Part shown: in pieces, positions 6,906-17,500 of the stretch | Position numbering within the stretch: the stretch's first letter is position 1 | How the letters are laid out: each line of letters begins with the position of its first letter | IMG/VR virus record: IMGVR_UViG_3300044632_000685 | Span: 1-32,361 of that record | Origin: a virus | DNA: 32,361 nucleotides | Strand: one strand, 5' to 3' | Made by a program: the position numbers and the translations under genes | Notes under the pieces: generated by a model | Databases searched by the model: none | The model's input: only the letters and a program-made list of their open reading frames with translations | What the model was told of the DNA's origin: nothing

Positions 6906-7868
6906 ACACAAACAGTTATTTGCAATTATTCTGTAATCAATCTCGTCGTAAGATTTAGCAACAGCATAATCATTAAAATCTTTATAGTTCATATCATTTA
7001 ACCACATAAAAACTGATTCTCCACGTTGTAATAATTCTTGTGTTTTAGTTTTTGATGTTTTATCCAATCTAGGATTATCCAAAACCCATATTTTTTTATG
7101 AAATGGAAATTCGGTTAATTGCTTTTTCTGTAAATTATTTAATGTTAAACCAGCGGCAGCTACTCCGTTTTTAACAAACATAGAATCTATCGGACCTTCG
7201 AAAATAAAAATATATTCTAGATCAGTGTCCACTCGATCAATACCGAAAAGAGATTTTTCAGAACCAACTTTTCCCAAATACTTTGGCAAAGTATTATCCA
7301 AAGTTCTAGTTTGGTAAAAAATAATTTTTTTATCTCTGTTTTGAAAAGGTATACACAAACGATTTTTATGATGAAAGTCAGTGAGGCTTAAATACAAAGA
7401 AGATGGACGATTAATGGCATTGTCTAATCTTCTATCTTCAATATATCGATATGCTTTTTTAAAGAAGTTTGATTTTTCGTTATAAAATTGTTTTTGAATT
7501 GAATCAAACAAATTAATTGAATCGTAAGGTAAAATAGGTATTTCTCTATTTTTCTTTTCGATAGAAAAGTCTATTTTTTTACTAACATCCAAAGAAAAAT
7601 TATCAGTTTTTATTTCAGAATAAATCTCATCTGGACTTACACCACAAGCATCACATATCCAATTTAATGCATTCCAAGATCTTGAACAATTAAAACAATA
7701 AAAACTATTCGTATGAGGATAATAATATAATCTTTTTTTATAACCCCAACTCTTACCTTCTTTGCAAATAGGACAACCCGCTATATACGTATTGTCAAAT
7801 TTTTTAAATTCAGGTTCTCCCGAATATGCATAAAATTTATTTAGAACATATGTTTCAGGTATTTTCAC
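6894..7868 (-). CDS. gp61: DNA primase, gp61-like (zinc finger + TOPRIM)
   Basis: A 324-aa protein, close to T4 gp61 (342 aa). The N-terminal zinc-binding domain has C32-x2-C35 and C58-x2-C61. The TOPRIM catalytic core has YIFIFEGPIDSMF (about 219-231; conserved Glu224) and WVLDNPRLDK (about 261-270), the acidic motif reading D-N as in T4-type primases. It makes short RNA primers for lagging-strand synthesis with the gp41 helicase, which is not in the window. The start is GTG 7868: an in-frame TGA lies five codons upstream and no nearby ATG is available. The 3' end overlaps the plus-strand gene by 12 bp, so strong transcription from either side would produce antisense RNA at the other's end. 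Confidence 0.85.
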   Translation of the reverse strand: MKIPETYVLNKFYAYSGEPEFKKFDNTYIAGCPICKEGKSWGYKKRLYYYPHTNSFYCFNCSRSWNALNWICDACGVSPDEIYSEIKTDNFSLDVSKKIDFSIEKKNREIPILPYDSINLFDSIQKQFYNEKSNFFKKAYRYIEDRRLDNAINRPSSLYLSLTDFHHKNRLCIPFQNRDKKIIFYQTRTLDNTLPKYLGKVGSEKSLFGIDRVDTDLEYIFIFEGPIDSMFVKNGVAAAGLTLNNLQKKQLTEFPFHKKIWVLDNPRLDKTSKTKTQELLQRGESVFMWLNDMNYKDFNDYAVAKSYDEIDYRIIANNCLCLSS

Positions 7869-7908
7869 TATATCATCATATCAATACCTAAACGAAAAGC
7901 AAGAAAGA

Positions 7909-8556
7909 TTATATGTTTGTTGCTGGAATGATATCAGAAATCAAACTATCAGATTCACCAAAAGGTTTGCCATTTTCTTGGATATAAAGCTCTGTCATTT
8001 TTAATCTAGATTCTCTATCACCATAAATTTCAATCATTGCTGCTGAATCTTGAACCGGAAAGATTCGCCCATCATTACTCGAATACGATTGACGAAATGC
8101 TTTAAATATATTATCTATTTCTTCTCGGTAAACGGGGTCAGTTTCTCTGAGTTCATTATTTTCAAGTGGAACTTCTGCTACTTTTGTTAAAGGGACAAAA
8201 AACACAATATCATAAAGTTTTAAAGTTTCCTTCACGATAGTTCTAGTTTCTTCTAGAAACTTATCCGATACTTTACCATTAAAATTCAACCAACAAGTGT
8301 ACGCCAGATTATCTAACACACAACGATCTGTTATTACAAAATCTTTTTTTGTTAATTCAATAGCCTGATCTACTAAATAGTTAAGTATTTGTTTTTGAGA
8401 CTCTTCTGTTCCGTTTTTTGAATGCGGAATATTGTTATTCTTAATAAGATCTCTATAAGAATCGTTTGGAGTTTCGTACATTTTCCATTTTTTTAGAAAA
8501 TCGTTAACATAAGTTGTTTTACCGGTGGAATGAGTTCCCGTTATAGCTATTTTCAT
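7909..8556 (-). CDS. P-loop nucleotide kinase-like ATPase (AAA_28/NadR type)
   Basis: A 215-aa protein with Walker A GTHSTGKTT (7-15), the GxHSxGKT variant typical of the AAA_28/NadR-type kinases, followed by FVITDRCVLDNLAYTC (about 93-108, the DR motif with a lid-side helix), LYDIVFFVPL (Walker-B-like strand) and an Arg-containing lid region with RETDPVYREEID. It probably transfers phosphate to a small nucleotide or cofactor; the substrate cannot be read from the sequence. NadR-type members act on nicotinamide riboside, which would tie it to NAD salvage, but this is only family knowledge. ATG overlaps the stop of the upstream gene by 4 bp (ATGA type), and a 40-bp gap separates it from primase. 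Confidence 0.75.
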   Translation of the reverse strand: MKIAITGTHSTGKTTYVNDFLKKWKMYETPNDSYRDLIKNNNIPHSKNGTEESQKQILNYLVDQAIELTKKDFVITDRCVLDNLAYTCWLNFNGKVSDKFLEETRTIVKETLKLYDIVFFVPLTKVAEVPLENNELRETDPVYREEIDNIFKAFRQSYSSNDGRIFPVQDSAAMIEIYGDRESRLKMTELYIQENGKPFGESDSLISDIIPATNI

Positions 8557-8816
8557 TTTTTATAAATTTTAATTTCTGGAAAGTTTTCAAATATTGTTTC
8601 GGTGATATCATCACGATAACCGTTCAGTTCATAGTCATCAAACAAATATATATCTTCTAAAGGAATCTGTGAGTTGTTTCTTATTTTTTTGGCAATTTCT
8701 ATCATATTAGAAACATCTTCTTTATACCAATTTGAACATACATCAACAGATGCTGAATACAATAAAGATTCCAATATTAACTTTAAGTCACTTTTTGCTA
8801 AAAAACTTTCTACCAT
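8553..8816 (-). CDS. Hypothetical small protein, 87 aa
   Basis: Acidic, mainly helical, with LILESLLYSASVDVCSNWYKEDVSNM (quoted in part: LESLLYSASVDVCSNWY) and a C-terminal FENFPEIKIYKK. No family with known function recognised, though small acidic proteins of this look are common in T4-like phages. It is coupled by a 4-bp overlap to the P-loop kinase gene, so the two are probably expressed together. Start ATG 8816 has no Shine-Dalgarno. Confidence 0.65.
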   Translation of the reverse strand: MVESFLAKSDLKLILESLLYSASVDVCSNWYKEDVSNMIEIAKKIRNNSQIPLEDIYLFDDYELNGYRDDITETIFENFPEIKIYKK

Positions 8817-8858
8817 ATAGAAATATTATATGGAGGTTATTTAATAAATCAAGTTTTT

Positions 8859-9203
8859 TTATTCTTCTTTTGGAAATTGGTTTGTTAATTTTTCCAATTC
8901 ATCTAATAAAATTTTTTCGGCTTTCATGGGTGATTGCTCAATCGTTTGTTGAATGCCCGATATACGATTTCTAGTATCTATATCATCTTTTGCTACAAAT
9001 ATTAATGCTTTTTGTATCATTAATAATAATGATTTATATTTTTCTTCATTTAAATCGATAGTTTCTTCGTTGGGAAGTTGAGAATCCACAGTAGGTTGTG
9101 GTTGAGCATCAGATTGAGACATTGCTTCACCTTCAGGTTGTTGCATATCTTGCTCCAATAAATATTTTTTCGACAAACTATTGTATATATCCGTGAATTT
9201 CAT
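8859..9203 (-). CDS. Hypothetical acidic protein; possible cleaved head-core protein
   Basis: The frame is open from 9236, but Met at 9203 (MKFTDIYNSL) is the better start: a TAAGTAAA box lies 9 nt upstream of it, and the MK-aromatic beginning is like T4 internal-protein leaders. The resulting protein is 114 aa. The leader ends in KKYLLEQD; LLE|Q fits the T4 gp21 prohead protease preference. A Pro/Gln-rich acidic linker follows (about 20-45), then two helices ending in PKEE. It is divergent from gp6, with start codons 74 nt apart. A prohead core or internal head protein is an inference; no family is recognised. Confidence 0.65.
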   Translation of the reverse strand: MKFTDIYNSLSKKYLLEQDMQQPEGEAMSQSDAQPQPTVDSQLPNEETIDLNEEKYKSLLLMIQKALIFVAKDDIDTRNRISGIQQTIEQSPMKAEKILLDELEKLTNQFPKEE

Positions 9204-9212
9204 GATTATAAA

Positions 9213-9220
9213 TTTACTTA
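9213..9220 (-). promoter_or_regulatory. Candidate late promoter box TAAGTAAA
   Basis: Minus-strand TAAGTAAA ends 9 nt before ATG 9203. Together with the plus-strand box at 9266-9273 it makes a divergent promoter pair with the same TAAGTA core. Confidence 0.45.
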
Positions 9221-9265
9221 CACCTATTATACACAAAATCCCTATTAATTTTGAGGCATTTCGAT

Positions 9266-9273
9266 TAAGTAAT
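9266..9273 (+). promoter_or_regulatory. Candidate late promoter box TAAGTAAT before gp6
   Basis: TTAAGTAAT ends 4 nt before ATG 9278, the first gene of the 23-kb plus-strand virion block. The TAAGTA core recurs before 14587, 23794 and, on the minus strand, 9203. Confidence 0.5.
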
Positions 9274-9277
9274 AATA

Positions 9278-11086
9278 ATGGAAGACGAAAGTTTTATTTT
9301 TAACAAAAATTCATATGTAACATTTGATGGTACAAGATTGCGCGATATAATAGTTGAAAGATTAAATCGTGGAAAAGTCTTCACTGATCAAAATTACCAA
9401 GGATCAAATTTATCAGCAATTATAGACGTTATAGCATATAGTTTTAGTAATCTTTTGTTTTATTTGAATAAGACATCATCAGAAAGTTTATTTACAGAAT
9501 CTCAAATATACGAAAACATGAATCGTATTGTTAAATTATTGAACTATAAACCAGTTGGTCCCATAGGACAAACTGTTCCTATAAAATTTAAAACAACTAA
9601 TAATTTATTAAAAGGAAACTATATAATACCAAAATATAGTTATATAAATGCTGGAACAACAACATACTCTTTTAAACAAGATGTTTCTTTAACTAAATTA
9701 ACAAACAATATAAGTGAAGATATTGTAGTTTTAGATAATCAAATATCTTTAACACAAGGTATATTTGAAGAATATCCTTTATATACTTCGGGAGGAATAG
9801 ATAACGAAAAAATTTATATATCAGTAGATTCAAAAGTAAAAATAGACAATTTTAATATAGACGTATATGTTAAAAAATATAATACGAATTTTTGGCAAAA
9901 ATGGACAAGAGTACAAGATTTGTTTATGTATAAAGCCACCGATACTGTATATGAAATCAGATACAATGAAAATAAAAGATATGAGGTAAATTTTGGTGAT
10001 GATGTAAATGGTCAAAAATTGCAAAAAGGAGATAGTGTTGCTGTTTATTATTTAAAAATAAATGATAATGTTCAAAACATAGGTGCTGGTGGAATTGTAG
10101 ACGCACCAATAGTTAGATTTAATTCTTTGCAATTTTCTAAAATATTAGAAGATACTGGTATAGAATATGGAAATTATCTATCATCAAATGATAGTTTAAA
10201 CATTCAAATAAATAATGATTTTCCATCAACCGATTATTCATCAGAAGAAACTGTCGATGATATTAGAAAAAATGCACCAAGAGCATTTCGTTCACAATAT
10301 CGATTGGTTACTAAATCTGATTATGAAGTGTTTGTTCAAAAAAATTACTCAAACATAATATCTGATGTAGTATTATTAAATAATGACGAATATTTAAAAC
10401 AAAATATAAAATATTTATATGATTTAGGATTAAAAAATCCACAAGAAGATACTAAAATATTATACAATCAAATAAAATTTGCAAATAGTTGCAATTTTAA
10501 TAATTTATATTTATATCTAGTCCCGTCAAACCCAGATCAAGAATATTTAACTACTGCTCAAAAGGAATTTATTTTAGAGGGACTAAATGAAGTTAAAACC
10601 ATAACAACACAAATAGTACCAATAGATCCAGTATATGTGTATTTAGATTTTTATTTAGAAAACCCTGCATCAAATCCTAATTTAGAAGATGTATCGCAAA
10701 CAAAAATTAGAATATTAAAAGATAGCAAAACAAGAAGATCGAATTCTGCAATATTACTAGATGTTAAAAACATATTACAAGATTCTTTTTCCAGAGAAAA
10801 TTCAAAATTGGGGCAATTGATAGATATATACGAAATTGCAAATAGGTTGTTGAATATAGAAGGTATTGAAAACATTCAAACTCATAGATCAGATTTAAAT
10901 CTAACAATAGAGGGTCTTTCCTTTATCATATGGAATCCAATTTACCCCGACAAAGACATTAAAGTTTTCAGTCAAAACTATACAGTAGAAGGATTCAAAT
11001 ATCCGATATTTTCTAATTTGGAAGATATTGCGGATAGGGTAGAAATTATAGAATTAAATAAATCTATTAAAATTGCCGACTTTTAA
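9278..11086 (+). CDS. gp6: Baseplate wedge protein gp6 (baseplate J-like)
   Basis: A 602-aa protein (T4 gp6 is 660 aa) forming the inner baseplate iris around the tail hub. The N-terminal part has the typical LSAIIDVIAYSFSNLLFYLN (about 45-64), NMNRIVKLLNYKPVGPIGQT and a VPIKFKTTN strand. The middle has RYEVNFGDDVNGQKLQKGD. The J-like core has NAPRAFRSQYRLVTKSDYE (about 330-348), followed by a C-terminal domain with DVKNILQDSFSRENSKLGQ and IYEIANRLLNIEGIENIQT. These are the landmarks of gp6 in T4-like phages and of baseplate J proteins in general. An 8-bp gap leads to the next gene, in the gp7 position, matching the T4 order 6-7. Confidence 0.9.
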   Translation: MEDESFIFNKNSYVTFDGTRLRDIIVERLNRGKVFTDQNYQGSNLSAIIDVIAYSFSNLLFYLNKTSSESLFTESQIYENMNRIVKLLNYKPVGPIGQTVPIKFKTTNNLLKGNYIIPKYSYINAGTTTYSFKQDVSLTKLTNNISEDIVVLDNQISLTQGIFEEYPLYTSGGIDNEKIYISVDSKVKIDNFNIDVYVKKYNTNFWQKWTRVQDLFMYKATDTVYEIRYNENKRYEVNFGDDVNGQKLQKGDSVAVYYLKINDNVQNIGAGGIVDAPIVRFNSLQFSKILEDTGIEYGNYLSSNDSLNIQINNDFPSTDYSSEETVDDIRKNAPRAFRSQYRLVTKSDYEVFVQKNYSNIISDVVLLNNDEYLKQNIKYLYDLGLKNPQEDTKILYNQIKFANSCNFNNLYLYLVPSNPDQEYLTTAQKEFILEGLNEVKTITTQIVPIDPVYVYLDFYLENPASNPNLEDVSQTKIRILKDSKTRRSNSAILLDVKNILQDSFSRENSKLGQLIDIYEIANRLLNIEGIENIQTHRSDLNLTIEGLSFIIWNPIYPDKDIKVFSQNYTVEGFKYPIFSNLEDIADRVEIIELNKSIKIADF

Positions 11087-11094
11087 AAAATAAA

Positions 11095-14000
11095 ATGTCT
11101 AATACGATACCAATTATAGCAAATAGATATTCGGGTTACACAAAAGCAACTCGTTTCGAAGCTTCAATATCATATGTTCCGATTGAAGATATAGTTAGAA
11201 TAAAATGGTCGATGGGGGATGGTTCGTTTTATTACAATCGTCCAACCATAGAGCATTATTATTCCGTACCTGGTGAATATGAAATAACAGTTCATGCATA
11301 TACCGCAAATGATTACTACACTTCCAAGATAACGGTTTCTGTTACTAATTTTTTAAAAGAATCTATATACTTTGACGTAATACCACCTCCAACATTCGCT
11401 GGACATTATAATCGATATCCATTTAGAGTACACATAACATCATTAGATGAAAGACCACATACTATAGATTTATATTCACAATTTTCTAGGTCATATCAGT
11501 ACCAAGAACCTCAAAACAAGTGGTCATTTTTAAAACCTCAATGGAGATTTTTAGATTTAAGCGGAAATCAAGTGTGGACAGTTCAAACGACAGATACACT
11601 AATAAAGATAGATGAAGATGGTAGATTAACAAATGACGGATTGACAATTGGCGTATCAGGTTATGCTGAATTTTATTTTATAGATGATATATATAATTCC
11701 GATTTAGCAGTAGATGGTGAAATTTACACAACAATATGGGCAACATTACAAACAAGTGCAATAAGGGTTCCCGCAGATAGTAAAAACGCAGATTTAACAC
11801 TACCTGGGTTTTCCAATAGTAGTGCAACCGCATTTGCTCCACATGTTTTTTTACGTAGACAACCGGAGCAATTTGACATAACAGAAAATGGAATAAGACC
11901 ACATGCAAATCCAAGATGGACGAGTGCCGAACAACCAGTCATTATTAAAACAGGGTTCTCTGAAAATTATTACGACGATTGGATAGACGGAAACGGAGTA
12001 TTGGAATACGACAAAGAAGCAAATTTTGCGAGATATGTTCCGTTAGAAGCACCAAACGTTCCAATAAATGCTGGAGTGATAGGAATGGATACAACATTTA
12101 GTCCAACGCCAGAAATTAAATGGATAGATGATACAACATATAAAGTGGCAGGATACTATAAAGGTTCTTTTACAACTACAACACCATTTTCTCTTAATAC
12201 TAAAATAACAGCATCTTCAAATATATTAACACCACCAACATCATCACATTATTTTAATCCGCTTATATGGTTATCAAATCCAGATGCTGGAACCTTTAGT
12301 ATCGCTCAATACTATAAAAATGATAGATTAAAATTTGAAGAAATAGACACACCAAATTTAGAAGTTGCTCAGGTTAGAACGGTTGAAATGCCAGTCATAA
12401 GCGAAGTTGATTTTGATATGGATCAAATGGCACTTTCAGGGTTCCATGGAATATATTCTATTGCAGCATTACCAGCACCTAATTTTCATGCATGGATAGC
12501 TGATTCCGAAATGAATCGCATATACCGAATGACATCAAAAGGCGATATATTACACATGATAAATTTACATGATGTTCTATCAGCAAATAAATTAAATTAT
12601 TTAATAGAAAAACAAATTAGTCCTGCACATATATCAGTAGATGGAAATAAAAATCTTTGGGTAACATTATACGATACCGTTTCTGTTTTAAAATTTGACA
12701 ACTATGGAAATTTCTTATTTGCAACACATCCATTGGATGTTATTTCTTATGATGTTCCATGGGAGCATGGTAGATGGTTTAATGAAACTACTCGATATAC
12801 AACAGAAGATCATATAAACATATTTAACTATAGACTAGGAGCATTTAATGGTGATGTTAATATAATAGAACCAACAGGTGTTGATCCTGATAAAAACAAT
12901 GATGCATGGGTAACATATTCAAATGCAACAAACGGATATATTGTTAAATATTCATCATGCGGTGATCCAATGTCTGTTATATTTGCACCAGCATGTTCAA
13001 CACCACAAGAGGTATTGGTTGATAAAGATAATAATGTATGGATTTGTTATAATGGAATTATATGGAATGCACCAGGTGTTATAGAAAAAAGAACCAGTGA
13101 AGGTGTTTTATTAAGCAGTTTTGATGGAATTAGAAATCCAAATTATATATCATTAGATTTAAATCAAAATTTATGGTTTTCTTGGGGATATAATAAAATA
13201 GGAGTTATTGATAATATAACAGGATATACTCAATCTTACACTATAACTGGTGTTGATTTAGTATGTGAAAGTGACTCAGACGGTTATTATCATCCTAGAA
13301 CAGATGATTATTCATTTTCTAGTGATTATCCAAAAGGAAATTTACCGTTTGATTCAAGAGAGAGTAAAATACCTTGGTTTGATGAAAGTTTGAATGCCGA
13401 CGAAACCGCAATCGAAGGTGTTGCGTGTGATATGCGCGGTTATTTATATATTTTAAATTCAATAGAAAATCAAGTTTATGTTTTTAACACAAAAACAAGA
13501 ACTTTAATTGATAGGTTTTATATAAATCCGCAAGGATTTTTATTTACCATAGATGATCAACTTGAAACCACAAATATGGAATATTATTTGTGGGCAAAAT
13601 CATTACAAGCGGCTGGAGATTGGACCGGATGGAAATGGACAAATAAGTACGGATTGGATTATTTGCCGTATTATACAAACGAAACATCATACATAACAAT
13701 AACAGGTGAATCATCACCTATAAATTTTTATGATCGTTCAATATATACTGCATTTAAAATAAACGAAGATTTTGATTTAGCAGAAAAAATGTATGATGCT
13801 GCTAGTATGCCTATTTTAAAAAATAGTGAAAATTTGTTTAACAATTTTTTAGGAACAATTTTTGGAAAAAAACCTTTTTATCAAGATGATTTAGCAGTTG
13901 TTGCATATGAAAAAATTGCAAATTTTGTTTTGAATAACTCAGATCCAGATACTTGTGAGATTCCGCAATTGTATAATTTGTCAAAAATGATAGATTCTGA

Positions 14001-14547
14001 AGGCGAAAATTATCAGTTAGATTACCCACCAACAATTCGCAGAATTATGAATCTTGGAAGTGTAAATCTGTCAAAATTACTTGGAGTAAATTGTAATTGT
14101 GGATTGTCTTTTGAAAGACCAAATGATTGTGCAAAAATACAAATATGTTCATATTGCAAAAAAGAAAAAAAATCAAATAGAGGAGATTTGATTAGTACTT
14201 TAAATTACGAGATAACAGCAGGTACTTCAGTTGTTTTAAAAAACAAATCAATAAATGATTATCGTTTAGTTCCAACCGGATATGTTAATAGCTTAACAGC
14301 ATATACTATAAACGATCTTGCAACATCTATAGGGTTTAATACAGATTGGCAAGATTTTTATGAATTTTATGAGTACATCCCAGCTTGGAACGGCGGAATA
14401 ATAGAAAATTTAATTGATTGGAATTCCGAACAAACCACTATCAACAGAACAATATCAACTTCTGATGAATGGTTCAGAGATGAAGGTTTATTGGATATTT
14501 TTTTAAATTACGAAATATATAAAGGTCTTGGTTTATTGGACGAATAA
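11095..14547 (+). CDS. Large baseplate wedge protein in gp7 position (PKD + β-propeller)
   Basis: A 1150-aa protein directly after gp6. Residues about 14-85 form a PKD domain (IKWSMGDGSF, then IEHYYSVPGEYEITVHAY). Residues about 86-440 are β-rich. Residues about 445-815 are a propeller of NHL/Vgb type: blades such as FHAWIADSEMNRIYRMTSKG, HISVDGNKNLWVTLYDTVSV, EVLVDKDNNVWICYNG and YISLDLNQNLWFSWGYNKIG. The C-terminal 300 residues are different: a helical part (LAVVAYEKIANFVLNNSD), a five-to-six cysteine cluster at about 998-1022 (CNC, C, CSYC) that could bind zinc, and TAGTSVVLKNKSINDYRLV, probably the part that docks to the baseplate. T4 gp7 is 1032 aa. The gp7 role is inferred from order and size; sequence homology could not be shown by eye. 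Confidence 0.6.
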   Translation: MSNTIPIIANRYSGYTKATRFEASISYVPIEDIVRIKWSMGDGSFYYNRPTIEHYYSVPGEYEITVHAYTANDYYTSKITVSVTNFLKESIYFDVIPPPTFAGHYNRYPFRVHITSLDERPHTIDLYSQFSRSYQYQEPQNKWSFLKPQWRFLDLSGNQVWTVQTTDTLIKIDEDGRLTNDGLTIGVSGYAEFYFIDDIYNSDLAVDGEIYTTIWATLQTSAIRVPADSKNADLTLPGFSNSSATAFAPHVFLRRQPEQFDITENGIRPHANPRWTSAEQPVIIKTGFSENYYDDWIDGNGVLEYDKEANFARYVPLEAPNVPINAGVIGMDTTFSPTPEIKWIDDTTYKVAGYYKGSFTTTTPFSLNTKITASSNILTPPTSSHYFNPLIWLSNPDAGTFSIAQYYKNDRLKFEEIDTPNLEVAQVRTVEMPVISEVDFDMDQMALSGFHGIYSIAALPAPNFHAWIADSEMNRIYRMTSKGDILHMINLHDVLSANKLNYLIEKQISPAHISVDGNKNLWVTLYDTVSVLKFDNYGNFLFATHPLDVISYDVPWEHGRWFNETTRYTTEDHINIFNYRLGAFNGDVNIIEPTGVDPDKNNDAWVTYSNATNGYIVKYSSCGDPMSVIFAPACSTPQEVLVDKDNNVWICYNGIIWNAPGVIEKRTSEGVLLSSFDGIRNPNYISLDLNQNLWFSWGYNKIGVIDNITGYTQSYTITGVDLVCESDSDGYYHPRTDDYSFSSDYPKGNLPFDSRESKIPWFDESLNADETAIEGVACDMRGYLYILNSIENQVYVFNTKTRTLIDRFYINPQGFLFTIDDQLETTNMEYYLWAKSLQAAGDWTGWKWTNKYGLDYLPYYTNETSYITITGESSPINFYDRSIYTAFKINEDFDLAEKMYDAASMPILKNSENLFNNFLGTIFGKKPFYQDDLAVVAYEKIANFVLNNSDPDTCEIPQLYNLSKMIDSEGENYQLDYPPTIRRIMNLGSVNLSKLLGVNCNCGLSFERPNDCAKIQICSYCKKEKKSNRGDLISTLNYEITAGTSVVLKNKSINDYRLVPTGYVNSLTAYTINDLATSIGFNTDWQDFYEFYEYIPAWNGGIIENLIDWNSEQTTINRTISTSDEWFRDEGLLDIFLNYEIYKGLGLLDE

Positions 14548-14572
14548 TGATTTGAAAATAAAATTTTACATC

Positions 14573-14580
14573 TAAGTATA
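14573..14580 (+). promoter_or_regulatory. Candidate late promoter box TAAGTATA
   Basis: CTAAGTATA ends 6 nt before ATG 14587, in the 39-nt gap after the gp7-position gene. No Shine-Dalgarno is present. Confidence 0.5.
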
Positions 14581-14586
14581 TAATAA

Positions 14587-17500
14587 ATGTCTGATATAGG
14601 ATTCACAGTAACAAAAAATGGTAATTGGCCAGAAGAAACTTACAAATTTTCTCCAATAACATCGATATTTCCAAACAATTTGGGTTATATCAAATACCTT
14701 GGCCTCAGTTTTTACAGCAAAACTCCTTATTTTGCGTTAGATGAATATGATTCTTTTACATGGCCTTATAAAGCAGTTTTCAAACCAGCAAATCAATTTA
14801 CACCAGCAGAGTTAGCAGATGGTTACCCTTTGGTTGATTACCAAGCGAGTGATTCATCTTTATTTTTTGTTGCATCTGCTGTAAGGAGACAAAAATCATA
14901 TTCAAATTTGGTAAATTACTTCATATTACAAGATACATCAACAAATCCTGCAATGTTTTATGGTTACTTATTTTATCCTCAAAATTTAATACTAAAACCT
15001 ACTCAAGCATCAAGAATAAATTCCACACAGTATACATTACAATTAAAAGCAAGCCTATCGGATCAAAATACTATATTTTTTAAATTTGAAAATCCGATGA
15101 ATGTGGAAGCTACGCCATTATTGCATAAAAATTATATGCTATCTGGTAATTCAAACATAACAGATTATCCTACAAGTAATAATAATTTATGTACATTTTT
15201 TTATGGAATTAGTTCAAATCAATCAATATCCAGAAAAAAAATTATAAATTATACAAAAGATAACAATCCAGCAACTTATGGCGTGTTGTTAAACACAACA
15301 CAATATCAGTCAAAACTGAGGAAAGATAGAACTTTTGTAGAATTTAATTTAGATTTCAGAACAACTGATAAAGAACAGATTCAAATTGAAACATTGGCAA
15401 ATCCACATCCTGATAGTTTTGTTTCAAATAAACCATTATCGATGCCAATAAATTATTTGTATGAAGATTCTACTGGAATACAAACATTTTTATTATTACA
15501 AAGTGGATTAAATTTAGCTTATCCTATTCAAGATATTAGAAATAGTGTTTCTTATATAAAATTAAACACAAATACAACAAAACTTGATTACACAGTTTTA
15601 ACCAGAAATTTAGGATCTACGTTTTACAAATTAGCTTCTGGACAAGCTGGAACATCTTTATCATTGTCTTATTTCTTAGATTCGTCTTATATTCACGATA
15701 CAGGAGAAAGCGTACAAAACACAGTTTTAGGATATAATGTGCAAGGAACCCCGAGCGCAACTTTGAATAATGGTGGAATAAAATCAAATGTTGCTAATAA
15801 TAATACTATAACATTTACAACAAAATATCCCCCACATTATTATTCATATCAATTAGCAGTAAGTTCCACATCAATGTCAAACGAAGCAGTAGAAAATGCT
15901 ACAACATATTTTCAATTGTCATCATACACTTTTGATAATACAAATCCAAATTTTATATTAATTCACACTGTACTACAAACTGAAAATAAAATGATGATGT
16001 TGGAACTTGAAACATTTGGAGAACATGACGAAATCATGTATGTACCAGATTTCACAGAACAAAGTTTGTTAAATGATATACCTAGTGCTTTTGTTGGAAC
16101 AAAAACAAGTACAACAACTCCATATGATTTAAAAAACCCAACATGGGTATCCGCGCAAACAAATAGCGTATTAAAAGTAAATTATCCTGATTTTTTAATG
16201 GGGTCTGCTGAACTCAAAATAAGACCAAAATTAAAAACAAAAAATGGATTAAATGAAGCTCAAATAGTTTCAATTTTTGAATTAAAAGGAAAGTATGATA
16301 CACAAACATATCCATTGTATTATGAGACAATAAAGGAAGATATAGATTATATAGATATTGATATATCGATGTTAAATTCTACAATTGGATATCCTGGTGT
16401 AGATCTTACAAATTCTAACATATCATGGACATATAACACATCAGACCCAAATGTAAAATTATATACACTAACAAAAAACGTAAATGGAACATATACAAGA
16501 ACAAATTCTATAATACCAAAAAACACAGCATTGCCATACGATTTAAATAGTTGGTATGTTAGATTAGAAGGTTATGGTCCAAATACAACAACTCTAACTT
16601 TATCATCACAAAAACATAATAACACAGTTCAAATAACAACAGATCCTACTTTTTTTGATTATTTTTATGAGAAAAAATTAATAGTAGAACCAGTGGTAAG
16701 TTTTGATAATTCGCCAGAAATAAGAACAGTAACTTTATCGGCATATATACCGTTTAAGGGTAGAAAATATAATTTAAAATCAGACAGTCCAATTTTTTGG
16801 TCATGGACATATAATAATACATACAATAGTTTAAGCACACCAATAACTGCGAACTATACAAAATACAGCACAAATCAGTATACATCCCGCGAAAACGATT
16901 TTGCAGATATTAATGATAAATTAAAATTTTCAATTAAACCATTACAAACAAATGTTTCAAACGATGTAAATGTAAAAATTACAGCACATACAGCAGATAC
17001 TATTATACCATATACTGGAACATATGAGATAGATATTGACACATTCCCAAATACAAATTTATTAAATGCTAATTTTTTTATAGCATATCAGTCATTTCCA
17101 AATGACAAAATTTTAGAAACATCAAAAAAACAATATGTATTAACTAGACCTAATAACACAAATGCAAAATATACTTTAAAAACCGATTTGCCTTCTGATT
17201 TAAGTTATACATCTTTAAGATGGGAAATTGTAAATGCCGCAAACCAAAAAACTACATTCAACAATTTACAATCTATTAATTTAGACGCAACAACATCTTC
17301 TAAATTTACTGTAACATTATATGTTGTTGATGCGCAAATAAATGGTTGGAATAAAAAACACACAGCAATACAAACAGTAACTATATATAGTTTACCACAG
17401 GCTGATTTTGATAAGAGTTTAAATTTTTTAATTTATCCGGAATATACATGGAAATATAATGACAAATTAACATTATTAAATAATTCAAATTACACATTAT

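Noticed and set aside
7909-8556. Thymidylate or polynucleotide kinase
   Set aside because: The GTHSTGKTT P-loop and following motifs fit the AAA_28/NadR type better; no substrate claimed.
8831-8836. TGGAGG on the plus strand, a possible ribosome site
   Set aside because: No plus-strand gene follows it; the plus frame there (8732-8974) is opposite real minus-strand genes.
9204-9236. Upstream start MCIIGVSKFII for the small acidic protein
   Set aside because: It would place the TAAGTAAA box inside the gene and add a hydrophobic stretch; Met at 9203 gives a leader like T4 internal proteins.
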